A DNA stretch of 10,102 bases from Gammaproteobacteria bacterium (GTDB lineage: Bacteria > Pseudomonadota > Gammaproteobacteria > SZUA-152). Where the stretch lies: assembly GCA_003229995.1 (NCBI GenBank), contig QIGJ01000012.1, positions 1-10,102 on the forward strand. The letters run 5' to 3'. Under the pieces are notes generated by a model. It ran no database searches, was not told where the DNA came from, and worked only from the letters and a program-made list of their open reading frames with translations. The translations under genes and the position numbers were made by a program. Positions 1 to 7,958 of this stretch are shown in pieces. Positions within the stretch are counted from its first letter, which is position 1; each line of letters opens with the position of its first letter.

Positions 1-115
1 ATAGATAACAGGGTTTATTCTGCACACATTTCAGCCAAATTAGTGGTTTTAGATTGTGATTTTTCCACGACCCTGGAATCCATATAGAGCCAAAGGTTAA
101 AGTAACGGCTTTGAA

Positions 116-1339
116 TTACAAATTCAAAAACACCAAGTGCTCCATAACAGTAGTGATATTCGATTTAATCAAATAGCCTGTTCCACCTAATATTCCCGCA
201 AGAATCAGACCCGCCCAAACAAAATCCATCCGCTTATAAACCAATTCATAATACTTATCTATTGCAAACCATGTCATAAACAACAATCCAATCCAAAACA
301 TACTGCCAATTCCATACATGAGGGCAATTAAAAGGACAAAAACACCACTGAAAAAGGCAGTTAACTCACAGATGATTTTTAAACCCTTTCTATTCTGAAA
401 CAAAAAGAAGGTCATGTAGCCTAAGCCCAGAAAATAAACCAATGGAATCAGGGAAACCATTCCCGTTTCAAAAACACGCATTCCTTCTTCGAGAGGGGCT
501 AAGATGGGCAGATAAGTGGTGTAAAAAAAGAGCCAGGAAAACAGACTTAGGAAAAAGGCAATCCCTGTCAAGCGAAGCACAAAAACACTATTATCTTTCT
601 TAAATCCGATCTCTATCATGCCAGAAAACATGAACATGGAAAAACCAATGCTACTTATAAAGGCTGCAACAGACATAAATCCTACAAAACTATTGTCGCC
701 CCATAATGCAATGGCTGCCCACAAAAAAGTCAGTGACCAAGAAATAATATTGCTATGAGCTTCTCTTTTTCTATCACCTTTTCTGGACCAGATGCTGTAA
801 CTTATTAAAGATCCCGATAAGAAGCTCGTCAACAATATTATGTATTCATTGTTAAAGTAATAAAGTGCGAAGGCAAGCATGAGGTAAGCAATGATTTCCC
901 AAGTATAATGGATAAATTTCAGGGTGCATTTTAGCAAAAACTTGAATAGTCTATTGTCCGAAAAAAAGTAAGTTATGGTTTTAAATAGTTTAAAAAAAGG
1001 CCCCTTAAGCTTGAAAAATAGCGGGGAAATCAGCAGGAAAACCAACAGAGCCGAAATAAGATAAAAGGTCGAACCGATCCAGTCAATTTTTTGGGTAGGA
1101 ACAATCTTCAGCAAGTCCAGGTTGTCTATGTTGACATTAAATTTTTCCGTAGCAAGGTGTTCTAAGTGCGCTATTTTTTCATTATAAATAGCCTCCGAAA
1201 TTTCTTTGCTATTTCTCAAGTCGATAAGCAGGTTGTATTGCGCACGAAGCTCGACAATATTTTGTGGATCATAACTATCTGCAGCAGATATTATGGGAAT
1301 GAGTAGGAGCAGGAATATAAAAAAACGTTTGAATTTCAT
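116..1339 (-). CDS. Unrecognised multi-spanning inner-membrane protein with signal peptide
   Basis: A 407-residue protein that I do not recognise; no function is assigned. The N-terminus (MKFKRFF, then a run of Leu/Ile, ending near SAA at residue 20) looks like a cleavable signal peptide. A soluble, probably periplasmic segment of about 65 residues follows (roughly 21-87), rich in Glu, Lys and Asn and likely helical. The rest is strongly hydrophobic, with nine or ten likely membrane helices at roughly 88-108, 145-161, 163-183, 197-213, 217-240, 254-275, 292-314, 323-345, 347-362 and 372-391. A basic stretch (SRKGDRKREAH, about 185-195) probably faces the cytoplasm. No catalytic motif is evident. 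I see no clear Shine-Dalgarno before the ATG, but the signal peptide supports this start. The gene is AT-rich compared with the efflux genes, lies beyond their terminator, and one copy of a 52-bp repeat sits about 50 bp upstream. It is an intact reading frame, so probably real. Confidence 0.75.
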   Translation of the reverse strand: MKFKRFFIFLLLLIPIISAADSYDPQNIVELRAQYNLLIDLRNSKEISEAIYNEKIAHLEHLATEKFNVNIDNLDLLKIVPTQKIDWIGSTFYLISALLVFLLISPLFFKLKGPFFKLFKTITYFFSDNRLFKFLLKCTLKFIHYTWEIIAYLMLAFALYYFNNEYIILLTSFLSGSLISYSIWSRKGDRKREAHSNIISWSLTFLWAAIALWGDNSFVGFMSVAAFISSIGFSMFMFSGMIEIGFKKDNSVFVLRLTGIAFFLSLFSWLFFYTTYLPILAPLEEGMRVFETGMVSLIPLVYFLGLGYMTFFLFQNRKGLKIICELTAFFSGVFVLLIALMYGIGSMFWIGLLFMTWFAIDKYYELVYKRMDFVWAGLILAGILGGTGYLIKSNITTVMEHLVFLNL

Positions 1340-1390
1340 AAAGTATGATGTGCATATACCCGTAGCGTTTGGGATTTAGGTGTTAGGGCG

Positions 1391-1442
1391 TAACCGTTCA
1401 GACTCTTTCTATTGTTATAAGTTCAAGGGGCGAAAAATGTGG
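1391..1442 (-). repeat. 52-bp dispersed sequence, copy A
   Basis: Read on the minus strand, this stretch aligns without gaps to 7959-8010 over exactly 52 bases, with 39 identical (75%). The conserved blocks are CCACA, CCTTGA, ATAACAATAGAA and GAACGGTTA, at identical spacing. It lies about 50 bp upstream of the membrane-protein start at 1339, in the same orientation relative to that gene as copy B has to the efflux operon. Just to its right, at 1466-1479, a small hairpin (GCACA, loop TCCC, TGTGC) sits in a short GC-rich patch. The sequence could be an end of a degraded mobile element, a dispersed intergenic repeat, or a shared promoter or operator. The sequence alone does not decide between these. 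Confidence 0.6.
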
Positions 1443-1522
1443 TTTTACAAGTGGCCGCCGCTCTCGCACATCCCTGTGCTATACATCGTGGATTAACTGC
1501 GTTTTTTAAGCTTAAACATCCA

Positions 1523-1552
1523 AAAATCGGCGATCAGCAAATGCTGATCGCC
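1523..1552 (-). terminator. Rho-independent terminator of the efflux operon
   Basis: A perfect inverted repeat GGCGATCAGC (1529-1538), loop AAAT, GCTGATCGCC (1543-1552) forms a 10-bp GC-containing stem. On the minus strand the hairpin is followed by GATTTTTG, a short U tract. It begins 8 bp beyond the czcA stop codon at 1561, where the leftward operon should end. On the plus strand the hairpin is followed by CTCGTTTTC, so weak termination in that direction is possible. Confidence 0.88.
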
Positions 1553-1560
1553 CTCGTTTT

Positions 1561-4500
1561 CTATGTTTGTGAGCGAACGATATCCGCCAACTTACCTTTG
1601 GAAAACCAGGCAAACAACGTTGGTAAAACAAATAACGTCAAGAAAGTTGCCGTAAGCAATCCACCCACAATCACCGTTGCCAGGGGTTTTTGAATTTCAG
1701 CTCCTACGCCGGTTGAAAGCAACATGGGAATCAAGCCTAAGGCCGAGGTGATGGCCGTCATCAACACCGGACGCAGGCGTGAGGTTGCACCGTTAAACAC
1801 GGCCTCGTCCACGGACAGGCCATCGGCAATACGCTGATTGATGCTTTCAACCATAACCACGCCATTGAGTACCGCAACACCAAATAGAGTAATGAAACCG
1901 ATGGAGCTGGGAACCGATAAATATTGGCCAGAAATATAGAGGGCAAACACGCCACCAATGACCGCCAAGGGCACGTTGACTAAAATCAGCATGGCTTGCC
2001 CCATGGAGTTGAAGGCAAAATAGAGCAACAGTGCAATCAAGGCAATGGAGATTGGCACTACGGTGCTGAGTCGTTTTTGCGCTCGTTGCTGATTTTCAAA
2101 CTGGCCACCGATATCCACCGAGTAACCGGGCGGCAACTCGACTTGTTGATCAATCGCTTGCTGAATATCAGCCACCACACTGCCCATGTCACGCCCTTGC
2201 ACATTGGCTTGAATCACCACACGGCGCTGCACATCATCCCGCCGCACCTGGGGTGGGCCGGATTCAATACTGATTTGTGCGACATCCGCTAAACGCACCC
2301 AGGCACCGGTGGGCGATTGCAGGCGTAAGTCGGCAATTGCGCTGGGATTGATGCGAAAGGCTTCCGCCAGTCGTACGTAGATATCATAGCGCTCGTTACC
2401 GCTGATGATTTGTCCAGCCGCACGACCACCCAAGCCATCTCGAACCACGGCCATAACATCACCGACGGCCAGACCATAACGTGAGAGTTGATCTCTTTTG
2501 GGGCGGACCACCAATTGGGCTTCACCGGCAATCTGTTCCATGGCCACGTCTCTTGCGCCCTCAACGCCTTGTATTGCCTTCTCAATAGCTTGACCTTTTT
2601 CGGCTAATACTGCCAAATCAGGACCAAAGAGTTTTATTGCGAGTTGCGCCTTCACTCCCGATAACAGCTCATCTACACGAGTGGCGATGGGTTGCGAGAA
2701 GTTCAGCAACAGACCGGGGTGCTGTTCCAGTTTTTTCTCCATCAGTCCTTGCAAGGCTTGACGGTTATCAGCGCTGGTCCATTCGGCAACGGGTTTAAGG
2801 CCGATGTAAATTTCGATATTATTCACGGGTTCGGGATCACCACCAATCTCGGGGCGACCAATGCGACTGAGGGCGTAGGTAACTTCAGGAAACTCCAGCA
2901 GCATCGCTTCCAGTTTTGGAGCTGCTGTGAGGGCGGTATCCAGGCTGGATGAGGGGGCCAGCGTAACACGCAAGTTGATCGTCCCTTCTTCCAGCTCCGG
3001 CACAAACTCGGTGCCAATTTGCGGTAACAGCGCCAGCGCAGAAACCAGTAGCAATGCCGCACCACCGATTACAAACTTGGGTGATTTTACCGCCCAGCCA
3101 AGACTTCGCTGATAAAGATTATCCAGCGGTTTTAAAACAAAGCTCTCCTTGGCACGCACGCCGTGACGGAACAAATAAGTCGCCAAAGCCGGTACAATAA
3201 TCAACGCCACAAACAGCGCCGCGACAATGGCCAACATGATGCTGATCGCCATGGGTTGAAACAATTTTGCCTCCACACCTTCAAAGCTGAACAGTGGCAT
3301 GAAAACCACCAGAATAATCGCGGTGGCAAAAAATATGGGCCGCACCACCTCTTTGCCTGCCTGTTGCAAACGCAACTCAATACCCTGCTTATCCCGTTCA
3401 ACATTGTGTGGGTCAATATTGTTTCCCGGCAACCGTGCCTCTACCTCCTTATCGTGCTCAGCATCGGGATGAGAGAGATGTTTAAACATGTTGTCCACCA
3501 TCACCACCGAGCCATCGACCAGCATGCCAATAGCCACTGCAATTCCGCCCAGTGACATCAGGTTGGCAGACAAACCCAGCCAAGCCATAATCATCAAGGC
3601 GATGCCGATGGAAATGGGAATCGAGATCAAGACTAAAAGCGTAGCGCGCAGATTCATCAAAAACAGCGCCAATATCACCACGATGAAAACAAACGCCAGC
3701 AACAGTGCGTTTACCACGGTGGTCACCGCCTGTGTAATCAAGTCCGCTTGATCATAAAAAGTTTCAAAACGTACACCTTCCGGCAAGGCTTGTTGAATCA
3801 ACGCAACGCGGCTATTAATGCCATCAATCGTGCTTTTGGTGTTAGAGCCCATGCGCTTTAAAACGATACCCGCCACCACTTCACCCAATGCTTCCGCCTG
3901 ACCATTCTCACCTCGACGTGTCATGGTCACCGCACCTTGGCGAATTTCACTGCCCAACGACACAGTAGCGACTTGCGCTATGGTAACAACAGTGCCATCC
4001 ACAGTTTTTAGTGGAATCTGCCGCAATTCTGCTAAACCTTGTTCGTTATCGCTCAACCAGCCTACGCCACGAATCACCAACTGCTCCTGACCACGGTTCA
4101 TATACCAACCGCCGGCATTGCTGTTGTTGTTTTCCAACGCATCAATTACATTTTGCTGACTTAATCCGTAGGCCAATAAACGTGATGGATTGAGGTTGAC
4201 CTGGTATTGGCGAACATCACCACCAAAAGAAAGTACATCAGTAACACCATCTACCGGCATAAGCAGCAGCTTAACGACCCAGTCATTGAGACTGCGCAGT
4301 GTCATAGCATCGAAACCTGAATCGTTATCCGCGACTAACATGTACTGATAAACTTGACCGAGGCCCGAGGTATTAGGGCCAATTTCAGGAGTGCCCACGC
4401 CATCCGGAATCAGTTCTTTTGCTGATTGCAGCCGTTCAAAAACCAACTGGCGAGCAAAGTAGATATCTTTGCCTTCTTTGAAAACCACGGTAATACCTGA

Positions 4501-4770
4501 AAGGCCGGTTTTGGAAATTGAACGCACCTGTTCCACATCTGGTAGCGCGTACATCACCGCTTCAATGGGAAAGGTAATTAATTTTTCAACCTCTTCTGAT
4601 GCCAAGCCCGGTGCTTCGGTATTGATCGCCACCTGTACATTAGTCACATCAGGAAAGGCATCCAGATTCAGCTTTGGAATAACAATAGAAGCTGACGCGG
4701 CAAGCGCCAGCAGGCCAATCACCACTAACAAACGGTTGGTGACGGACCAAGTAATGAGTTTATTTAACAT
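1561..4770 (-). CDS. czcA: Heavy-metal efflux RND pump, CzcA/HelA family
   Basis: Inner-membrane proton/metal antiporter that exports metal ions through a tripartite complex with the adaptor and outer-membrane factor encoded just upstream. At 1069 residues it is full length for the HME-RND family. It shows one N-terminal helix (about 13-31), a large periplasmic loop (about 32-345), a central block of helices (about 349-530), a second periplasmic loop that opens with the family signature GTEFVPELEEGT (586-597), and a final helix bundle. The proton-relay segment in helix 4 reads AVAIGMLVDGSVVMVDN (411-427). Asp419 matches the essential Asp of the family, but the Asp of the CzcA-type DFG motif is Ala413, and the Glu of the EN motif is Asp426. 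The Met-rich metal site of copper/silver CusA is not apparent in the FVPELEEG region. Substrate is therefore uncertain; Zn, Co, Cd or Ni is more likely than Ag. AAAGGAG lies 7 bases before the ATG, and the czcB stop codon is 12 bp upstream, so the genes are co-transcribed. Confidence 0.93.
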   Translation of the reverse strand: MLNKLITWSVTNRLLVVIGLLALAASASIVIPKLNLDAFPDVTNVQVAINTEAPGLASEEVEKLITFPIEAVMYALPDVEQVRSISKTGLSGITVVFKEGKDIYFARQLVFERLQSAKELIPDGVGTPEIGPNTSGLGQVYQYMLVADNDSGFDAMTLRSLNDWVVKLLLMPVDGVTDVLSFGGDVRQYQVNLNPSRLLAYGLSQQNVIDALENNNSNAGGWYMNRGQEQLVIRGVGWLSDNEQGLAELRQIPLKTVDGTVVTIAQVATVSLGSEIRQGAVTMTRRGENGQAEALGEVVAGIVLKRMGSNTKSTIDGINSRVALIQQALPEGVRFETFYDQADLITQAVTTVVNALLLAFVFIVVILALFLMNLRATLLVLISIPISIGIALMIMAWLGLSANLMSLGGIAVAIGMLVDGSVVMVDNMFKHLSHPDAEHDKEVEARLPGNNIDPHNVERDKQGIELRLQQAGKEVVRPIFFATAIILVVFMPLFSFEGVEAKLFQPMAISIMLAIVAALFVALIIVPALATYLFRHGVRAKESFVLKPLDNLYQRSLGWAVKSPKFVIGGAALLLVSALALLPQIGTEFVPELEEGTINLRVTLAPSSSLDTALTAAPKLEAMLLEFPEVTYALSRIGRPEIGGDPEPVNNIEIYIGLKPVAEWTSADNRQALQGLMEKKLEQHPGLLLNFSQPIATRVDELLSGVKAQLAIKLFGPDLAVLAEKGQAIEKAIQGVEGARDVAMEQIAGEAQLVVRPKRDQLSRYGLAVGDVMAVVRDGLGGRAAGQIISGNERYDIYVRLAEAFRINPSAIADLRLQSPTGAWVRLADVAQISIESGPPQVRRDDVQRRVVIQANVQGRDMGSVVADIQQAIDQQVELPPGYSVDIGGQFENQQRAQKRLSTVVPISIALIALLLYFAFNSMGQAMLILVNVPLAVIGGVFALYISGQYLSVPSSIGFITLFGVAVLNGVVMVESINQRIADGLSVDEAVFNGATSRLRPVLMTAITSALGLIPMLLSTGVGAEIQKPLATVIVGGLLTATFLTLFVLPTLFAWFSKGKLADIVRSQT

Positions 4771-4782
4771 AGCCTGTCTCCT

Positions 4783-6084
4783 TTAATGATTGTGCGGATC
4801 AAATCCGCCTTTAGCCATTTCAGATTGCACAAAAAATGCCCCTTTGCCGACAATAATCGTACCTGGAGAAATGCCTTCAATCAGCATTTGATCTCCCACG
4901 GTCTCCAATATCTCAACCTCTTTGGGTTCAAAACGACCGGGAGCCGTCTCGACAAATACCTGCCAATCGCCATCAGGGCTGCGCAACACGGCAACCACAG
5001 GTACGACGATGCCATGACGTTTTTTATTACCTTCAATTACAGCGATCACAAATTGACCAGGGTGGAGTTCATCATGCTCATTTGCAACTTCAATATGCAC
5101 CGCCAAAGTACGAGTGGTTTCATCCAGGGTATGACGGGCTTGAGTCACTTTGCCGCTAAGCCAGCGCTGACCAACCTGCACACGAGCGGGTGATCCCAGT
5201 ACGATGCGTGCTGCATCTTCGGGTGTCAAACGCGCCTCGACCCAGAGTACCGATTCATCGCTAATCGTCATTAATACATAACCGGGTTCAATCAACTCTC
5301 CGATGACAAAATCGTCACTGATGATGGTACCGTCTTGAAAAGAGAGTAAATGAAATTCGCCTGTTGCTCGTGTTGCGTCACCCGTTTTAATCAAAGATCC
5401 GATTTGTTTTTTTGTCATGCCATAAGCACTGACTTTGGCATAAGCTTGTTGATAAGCAATTTGAGCCGCGACAAAACGTTTTTCAGAAACCACCTTGCTT
5501 CCCAGTTTTTTGACTCGGCGCAACTCGACATTAGCGCCCATCAAGGCGCCTTGTGCCTCAGCCATTTCGACGCTGGAGAGCGTGACCAGTCGTTGCCCTT
5601 TTTTGACAGAGTCTCCCAAGCGAACATGGCGCTGCATAACCTGAGAAGAAGTGCGTGGTGTGACCTTAGTGGTGCGATAGGCATTGAGCATAGCTTCGCC
5701 GGGAGCCGTGATGGCATCTCCCATAGACTGGCGTTTAACGGTCAGGGTCTCTATACCTGCCAAACGTTGTTGTGTATCATTCAGTTCAACATCACTGGCT
5801 TCTTCGCCATGGCCGTGACCATCATCACCACTCTCGTCATGACCACCATGATCGTGCCCCTTTTCTTCGTGACCATCGTCTTCATGGCCATGGCCTTCTT
5901 CTTCGTGCTGATGTCCTTGGTCACCATGGTCATCGTGCGACTCATTATCGAAATTGATACCCGAAAAATCATCCAGGCTCATCTCGTCTTCTTCGTGGGC
6001 GTGGCTGTGCTCATCATTTTCGGCTAAAAGAATGGAAGGACTTGCCAAGCTCAATAATAGTAATAAAATTAATCTATTTTTCAT
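4783..6084 (-). CDS. czcB: Efflux RND periplasmic adaptor with His-rich N-terminus, CzcB family
   Basis: Membrane-fusion protein linking the RND pump to the outer-membrane channel. I chose the ATG at 6084 (433 residues), because MKNRLILLLLLSLAS starts a good signal peptide cleaved near residue 21 and GGAG lies 9 bases upstream. A longer frame from 6165 would put 27 non-signal-like residues in front. The mature N-terminus (residues 22-95) is a low-complexity Asp/Glu/Gly/His stretch with 15 histidines, mostly as GH, DH or HGH, and very likely binds metal. The adaptor core follows: a barrel-sandwich half near 140-172 (RLGDSVKKGQRLVTLSS), a short helical hairpin around 172-232, the second half-motif (FVIGELIEPGYVLMTIS, 259-275), a beta-barrel region around 280-350, and a membrane-proximal domain to the end. 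It terminates in HNH. The start overlaps the end of czcC by 11 bp, implying translational coupling. His-rich N-termini are known in CzcB; the substrate is not proven by sequence. Confidence 0.92.
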   Translation of the reverse strand: MKNRLILLLLLSLASPSILLAENDEHSHAHEEDEMSLDDFSGINFDNESHDDHGDQGHQHEEEGHGHEDDGHEEKGHDHGGHDESGDDGHGHGEEASDVELNDTQQRLAGIETLTVKRQSMGDAITAPGEAMLNAYRTTKVTPRTSSQVMQRHVRLGDSVKKGQRLVTLSSVEMAEAQGALMGANVELRRVKKLGSKVVSEKRFVAAQIAYQQAYAKVSAYGMTKKQIGSLIKTGDATRATGEFHLLSFQDGTIISDDFVIGELIEPGYVLMTISDESVLWVEARLTPEDAARIVLGSPARVQVGQRWLSGKVTQARHTLDETTRTLAVHIEVANEHDELHPGQFVIAVIEGNKKRHGIVVPVVAVLRSPDGDWQVFVETAPGRFEPKEVEILETVGDQMLIEGISPGTIIVGKGAFFVQSEMAKGGFDPHNH

Positions 6085-7390
6085 TTTTTTCTTCTCCAAA
6101 ACTATTGGTTTGTATGGTTGACGCAGACGCAAGACCCAACCAGTCTCCAACCTGACCGGAGGCATTCAACCAGCTAATCGCTGATTGCCACACTTCGCCC
6201 TTCAACGTAGTGGCCGCTGCCTGAGTATCTATATTTTGCTTGGCCTGAATTAAAAAATCGGTCGCTGTTAATTCTCCTGCCTGCCACAACTGTTCCAGTA
6301 AATTCATTTGCTCACGCTGAGCTTGCTGACCCGCAGCAACCCAAACCTGCCAGGCGCGACTGGTATTTTGAAATCGTCCCAAACTACCACTAAGACGCGC
6401 CTTAGCACGACGAAGAGCATCGCGATAAACCAGTTCTTCGTTTACCGCCTCATGGGAGGCCGCTCGCACCTCGGCTTTGAAGTTATTACGCACAAACAAG
6501 GGAAGTTCGAGACTCAAACCCAGCATAGTTTCAGAACCGTCACGACCCACACGAACACCGATGGTGGGATCGGCACGACCCTCTCGCTCAGCCAAACGGA
6601 TACGCGCTCTGGCGGCTTCCATGCGACTGCGCAATACGGCGAGTGCGGGTAGGGATTGCAGTAAGGCCATATCAATCTGTTGCTGCGGCGCGGCCAACTC
6701 ACTGGGCAATTGAGGCCATGTATGTAAATCAAGCCCCGTTACAGCCTGTAATGCGGCCTTGGCTTCAGACAGCTCACTTTCGTTTGCCGCTTGCTGCATC
6801 AAAGCTTCGCTGTAGGTGACTTGAGCCAAAGTACCATCCAGCGCGCCCATGTCACCGGCCGCTTGACGCTGCGTCACGGTATCAACAAAATTTTTCATCA
6901 ATTGACTACGACGTAACGCCAATACTTGCATTTCCTGTGCAGTGAAATAACCGCTCAAGGCATCCAGAGTTTCCACGGCGATATTCTGACGCGTTTGTTG
7001 CAGTTCGGCGATTGCCGCCTGGACTTCTTGATTGGCGATGCGAGTTTGAGCCTGTTGCTTGTTGTTCCAGTCCAGAGTTTGACTCAAGCCGATGAAGGTT
7101 GTATTAACATCCGTACGCTCGGCATCCACAGCCAACCCAGGATTGTACAGTGGACGACCGGCCCCCTCAGCTCGTGCCTGAGCCGCATCAACCACTGCTT
7201 GCGCACCCTGTATAGCCGGGTTTTCTGCCCATACCTGTTGAATAAATTTCGTTAGTGATCGGTCGATTTTTTGTATTTTTTTATCGCTAATCAGCAGGGG
7301 AGACGCTTTATTCTCGAGTGTAGTAACGGCCCATGCAGGCAACACCAAACTGGCGAGCACACTCGCCAATAAACATTTTTTTAAAAACAT
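6074..7390 (-). CDS. czcC: TolC-type outer-membrane factor of the metal efflux system, CzcC family
   Basis: A 438-residue outer-membrane channel component, normal length for CzcC/CusC-type proteins. Residues 1-21 (MFLKKCLLAS to LPAWA) form a signal peptide. There is no lipobox cysteine at the cleavage site, so unlike CusC it should not be lipid-anchored. The mature protein has the TolC-family pattern of long amphipathic, Ala/Gln-rich helices in two repeats: about 40-220 (with NPAIQGAQAVVDAAQARAEG) and about 245-425 (with SRMEAARARIRLAEREGR and EQLWQAGELTATDFLIQAKQ). NPGLAVDAERTDVNTTFIGLSQTL (about 83-106) and its counterpart IGVRVGRDGSETMLGLSLEL match the beta-strand segments. AAAGGA lies 8 bases before the ATG. 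It is the first of three structural genes (C-B-A, as in czcCBA and helCBA), 77 bp downstream of the small His-rich gene. Its Shine-Dalgarno may be masked by an RNA helix described separately. Confidence 0.92.
   Translation of the reverse strand: MFLKKCLLASVLASLVLPAWAVTTLENKASPLLISDKKIQKIDRSLTKFIQQVWAENPAIQGAQAVVDAAQARAEGAGRPLYNPGLAVDAERTDVNTTFIGLSQTLDWNNKQQAQTRIANQEVQAAIAELQQTRQNIAVETLDALSGYFTAQEMQVLALRRSQLMKNFVDTVTQRQAAGDMGALDGTLAQVTYSEALMQQAANESELSEAKAALQAVTGLDLHTWPQLPSELAAPQQQIDMALLQSLPALAVLRSRMEAARARIRLAEREGRADPTIGVRVGRDGSETMLGLSLELPLFVRNNFKAEVRAASHEAVNEELVYRDALRRAKARLSGSLGRFQNTSRAWQVWVAAGQQAQREQMNLLEQLWQAGELTATDFLIQAKQNIDTQAAATTLKGEVWQSAISWLNASGQVGDWLGLASASTIQTNSFGEEKNEK
6094..6097 (-). 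promoter_or_regulatory. Ribosome binding site deciding the czcB start
   Basis: GGAG on the minus strand, 9 bases before the ATG at 6084 and inside the last codons of czcC. It supports the 433-residue adaptor over the longer frame from 6165. It also means that ribosomes finishing czcC, whose TAG is at 6076-6074, end within a few bases of the czcB start. Confidence 0.75.
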
Positions 7391-7393
7391 GAA

Positions 7394-7471
7394 CTAAATC
7401 CTTTACGTGCATAAAACAACAGCGCCACGTATTAAAACGCAGCACGCACAAAAAACAGTAAAAGGATTTAG
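7394..7471 (-). promoter_or_regulatory. Predicted RNA helix masking the czcC ribosome binding site
   Basis: On the transcript, CUAAAUCCUUU (7471-7461) is perfectly complementary to AAAGGAUUUAG (7404-7394), giving 11 base pairs; two more pairs are possible after a bulged U. The first arm contains the UAA stop codon of the small upstream gene. The second arm contains AAAGGA, the only evident Shine-Dalgarno of czcC. A smaller inner pairing, CGUGC with GCACG, is possible in the loop. Translating to the upstream stop codon would open the helix and expose the czcC site, so the arrangement suggests translational coupling. The complementarity is seen directly; the function is inferred. Confidence 0.5.
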
Positions 7472-7782
7472 AGGATAGGAGGTCTTAAAAGAGGAGTGAT
7501 ATAGAGAACAGTAGGAGTTTGAGACAGCATGATCAAATCATTATGATTGCTGGGTACAAACGGGGTGGACGGACTGAAAATAAGACCTACTAAATGAGCG
7601 CTACCGTGACAACAATGATCATTGTGATGCAGATCGCCATCGGAATGTTCATTATCAACTGTTAATAAATCAATTGAGGTTGAACTATGAGCCGCCATTG
7701 CTTCTGGATGGATATCCATAGCAAAAGCCAATCCGGTACTAAGATTGACAAACAGCAGTAGGTAAATCAATATTTTCTTCAT
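7468..7782 (-). CDS. Small exported His/Cys-rich protein leading the metal efflux operon
   Basis: A 104-residue protein with a clear signal peptide (MKKILIYLLLFVNLSTGLAFA, residues 1-21). The mature part is rich in His and acidic residues and carries a metal-ligand cluster, DLHHNDHCCHGSAH, near residues 50-63. The C-terminus ends PLLRPPIL, a Pro/Arg tail also seen in small proteins encoded ahead of czc-type operons. It is therefore probably a periplasmic metal-binding or accessory protein, comparable in position and character to CzcI, though I cannot assign it firmly to that family. It is the first gene of the leftward operon, 77 bp before czcC. No Shine-Dalgarno is obvious before the ATG (CGCCCACAATG). 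If the promoter proposed at 7794-7822 is right, the leader would be only a few bases long. A role in sensing or holding metal is inference. Confidence 0.8.
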   Translation of the reverse strand: MKKILIYLLLFVNLSTGLAFAMDIHPEAMAAHSSTSIDLLTVDNEHSDGDLHHNDHCCHGSAHLVGLIFSPSTPFVPSNHNDLIMLSQTPTVLYITPLLRPPIL

Positions 7783-7793
7783 TGTGGGCGTTA

Positions 7794-7822
7794 ATTTAAG
7801 TGAATCATAGTCATGTTGTCAA
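7794..7822 (-). promoter_or_regulatory. Candidate sigma-70 promoter of the efflux operon
   Basis: On the minus strand TTGACA (7822-7817) is a perfect -35 box, followed after exactly 17 bases by TTAAAT (7799-7794), a 4-of-6 match to the -10 consensus. Transcription would begin near 7787, only about five bases before the ATG at 7782, giving a nearly leaderless message. That would fit the absence of a Shine-Dalgarno there. Another start site further upstream remains possible. I see no clear MerR-type dyad between the boxes. Confidence 0.45.
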
Positions 7823-7958
7823 CGGTTTTATTCGTACCGCACAGTAATAAAGTACGGCGTTATTCGAGTATGAGCTTTATCGGCACAGCAAGTTCCATCT
7901 TTACAAAAAAAAGCTTTGTATGCGCATATAAACATGGGAAATATGGTTGATCTGCGAA

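Noticed and set aside
75..110. Terminator for the membrane-protein gene
   Set aside because: AGCC/GGCT and GTTA/TAAC pairings exist, but they are interrupted by an unpaired bulge and no U tract follows on the minus strand.
1439..1693. 84-residue plus-strand frame overlapping the end of czcA
   Set aside because: It crosses the terminator hairpin and is antisense to the pump gene, with no ribosome binding site.
5772..5957. His-rich open frame on the plus strand opposite the adaptor gene
   Set aside because: It is the complement of the adaptor's own His/Asp codons (CAT and GAT read as ATG and ATC, shifted to give His again), so its composition is an artefact.
6085..6165. Longer start for the adaptor at 6165
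   Set aside because: It would place 27 residues before a good signal peptide and deepen the overlap with czcC; the start at 6084 has a suitable GGAG.
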